A stretch of DNA of 6,942 nucleotides from JAAFKA01 sp043748455. Lineage in GTDB: Bacteria > Bacteroidota > Bacteroidia > Cytophagales > Thermoflexibacteraceae. Positions 6,100 to 6,942 of this stretch are shown piece by piece. Each line of letters opens with the position of its first letter. Positions within the stretch are counted from its first letter, which is position 1. Position numbers and translations under genes: made by a program. The stretch covers positions 1-6,942 of the forward strand of contig JAYTNF010000375.1 of assembly GCA_043748455.1 (NCBI GenBank), given 5' to 3'. The notes below the pieces were generated by a model. That model worked only from the letters and a program-made list of their open reading frames with translations. It was not told where the DNA came from and made no database searches.

Positions 6100-6720
6100 A
6101 TGGCAACCGAAAGAAAAATACCCTCGTCTTATCGTTATTATAAATTGGCTGATTTATCAGCTATTTGTAATATTCAAGCATTTGGTGTAGTAGAAATGTT
6201 AGAACCAGTGCATCCTTTGCCTCCATCTGATATACTTAGCTTTATTATACGTAGAAATCTACGACTACCTATGTTAAATGAAAAAGCTAAATCTGAATTA
6301 TTGGTAATGCCAATTTTAACAGAAATATGGGATATAAATGACAATTTTAAACCTCTTTCGGGGCTTACTTTCAATATAGAACCCTCGAAAGGTTTAAAGG
6401 GAATAGCAGATTTTTTAATATCAAGCAACCCAAATGCACAAGAATTGGAAAGTCCAATTATGTGTGTTTTTGAAGCAAAAAATGATGCCATTGAAGATTG
6501 GTATGGGCAATGTGGGGCAGAAATGTATGCAGCAAGAATTTTTAATGAAAGGGCAGGTAACAATATTAAAACAATTTATGGTGCTGTTACAAATGGTATT
6601 GCTTGGCAGTTTTTGAAATTAGAAGGGCAAAGTTTATTCATAGATAGCCAAAGATATGGAACTGCAAACTTACCTCAACTTTTAGGGGCTATCCAAAAAG
6701 TGTATAATTTTTATAAGTGA
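6100..6720 (+). CDS. PD-(D/E)XK nuclease-like protein, second unrelated family
   Basis: This gene encodes 206 residues from ATG 6100; the frame is open upstream to a TTG at 6073, but a -7 box covers that region. The order of motifs is that of a PD-(D/E)XK nuclease: KSELLVMPIL with Glu66, GIADFLIS with Asp104, CVFEAKND with Glu125 and Lys127, and a following helix YGQCGAEMYAARIFNE with Gln137, then strands IYGAVTNGIAWQFLKLE and LFID. I recall similar 'KSELLV-PIL ... FNV-P-GL-G--DF ... VEAKN-D---GQC-AEM' proteins as common, unnamed, often multicopy genes in Cyanobacteria and Bacteroidota. All active-site positions are present. There is no methylase or motor domain next to it. It stands between two mutase-start remnants, has low GC, and its biological target is unknown. 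Confidence 0.8.
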   Translation: MATERKIPSSYRYYKLADLSAICNIQAFGVVEMLEPVHPLPPSDILSFIIRRNLRLPMLNEKAKSELLVMPILTEIWDINDNFKPLSGLTFNIEPSKGLKGIADFLISSNPNAQELESPIMCVFEAKNDAIEDWYGQCGAEMYAARIFNERAGNNIKTIYGAVTNGIAWQFLKLEGQSLFIDSQRYGTANLPQLLGAIQKVYNFYK

Positions 6721-6735
6721 GAATAAGCCCATCAC

Positions 6736-6822
6736 GACAAAGTTATCAGTTGCCCAATAAGTTGGTGGTTTTTTGGGGTTAAAAGTATTTCGACCCTATT
6801 GGTTTTGGTGGTTATTTTTGTG
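6736..6822 (-). pseudogene. icmF 5'-end remnant (copy 3)
   Basis: This segment matches 4061-4147 over its full length without gaps, with six clear mismatches plus divergent ends. On the minus strand it reads VEILLTPKNHQLIGQLITLS and then a TGA stop; 18 of these 20 residues equal codons 2-21 of the mutase. The start codon has become AGG, so it cannot be translated from that position. It carries the leader but not the promoter boxes. It occupies most of the space between the stop at 6720 and the possible gene end at 6848; I see nothing else there. Confidence 0.85.
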
Positions 6823-6847
6823 CGTACAAGACTTCTTTCAATTATTA

Positions 6848-6942
6848 TTAAGTCGTAGAAGAACTGAGGACTTGAAACTTTTTGTCTATCAAACAAATAT
6901 CACACTTATCTAAAACCTCTTTTAAGTTCCATAAACCGTCAC
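6848..6942 (-). CDS. Possible C-terminal fragment of an unidentified gene (cut by window edge)
   Basis: On the minus strand a frame is open from the window end for about 30 codons to TAA (complement of 6848-6850), reading DGLWNLKEVLDKC...VLSSSTT. The composition (Leu/Lys/Asp, two Cys) is protein-like, and the orientation would place its stop just upstream of the third mutase-start copy. I do not recognise the family. At this length an open frame may be chance. Confidence 0.3.
   Translation of the reverse strand, partial: DGLWNLKEVLDKCDICLIDKKFQVLSSSTT

Noticed and set aside
6174..6563. 129-codon minus-strand open frame opposite the second PD-(D/E)XK gene
   Set aside because: The plus strand carries a complete motif series in the same place; the antisense peptide shows no domain.
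4061..6822. The repeated units as a CRISPR array or transposon terminal repeats
   Set aside because: The copies are few, unequal, direct and about 0.8-1.9 kb apart, align with a gene start, and no transposase or integrase is visible.

Overview
The window looks like chromosomal DNA of a member of the Bacteroidota (Bacteroidetes). It is AT-rich and its start codons are preceded by A-rich leaders with no Shine-Dalgarno. Two promoters fit the Bacteroidota consensus (TTTG, 19-nt spacer, TAnnTTTG-like -7). The central gene is closest to the Bacteroidetes form of IcmF. The finer lineage cannot be read from this window.

Layout, left to right. (1) 1-252 (+): 3' end of a PIN-domain (VapC-type) toxin gene. 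(2) 316-947 (+): two overlapping small genes that look like a TumA/TumE-type toxin-antitoxin pair, preceded by a perfect 20-bp palindrome touching the first start codon. (3) 964-1000: a long bidirectional terminator between convergent genes. (4) 1009-4122 (-): a 1037-residue fused G-protein chaperone/acyl-CoA mutase of the IcmF family. It has the substrate residues of isobutyryl-CoA mutase but no N-terminal B12-binding domain. A REP-like palindrome lies in frame inside it. (5) 4233-6720: an accessory block of three predicted nucleases: a PD-(D/E)XK-like protein (-), a divergent EVE-like/HNH protein (+), and a second PD-(D/E)XK-like protein (+). (6) 6848-6942 (-): possible 3' end of an unidentified gene.

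The most unusual structure is a set of repeats derived from the 5' end of the mutase gene. The intact copy (start codon, leader and promoter, about 4061-4184) is echoed by two decayed fragments in the same orientation, at 5954-6033 and 6736-6822. The promoter part alone is also copied in front of the first nuclease gene (4911-4955). The repeats bracket the nuclease genes. This suggests that the 5' end of the mutase gene has been a recurrent insertion or recombination point, with displaced gene starts left behind. The fragments already carry the short N-terminus, and an in-frame stop lies 45 nt upstream of the mutase start. The absence of the B12 domain therefore seems older than the insertions and is not a simple frameshift.

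Functionally, the window is one housekeeping-type metabolic gene (coenzyme-B12-dependent acyl-CoA isomerisation) flanked on both sides by toxin-antitoxin and restriction-like genes, that is, a small defence or mobile-gene hotspot. The three nucleases are not one operon. Each seems to have its own promoter, so a joint system is only a hypothesis.
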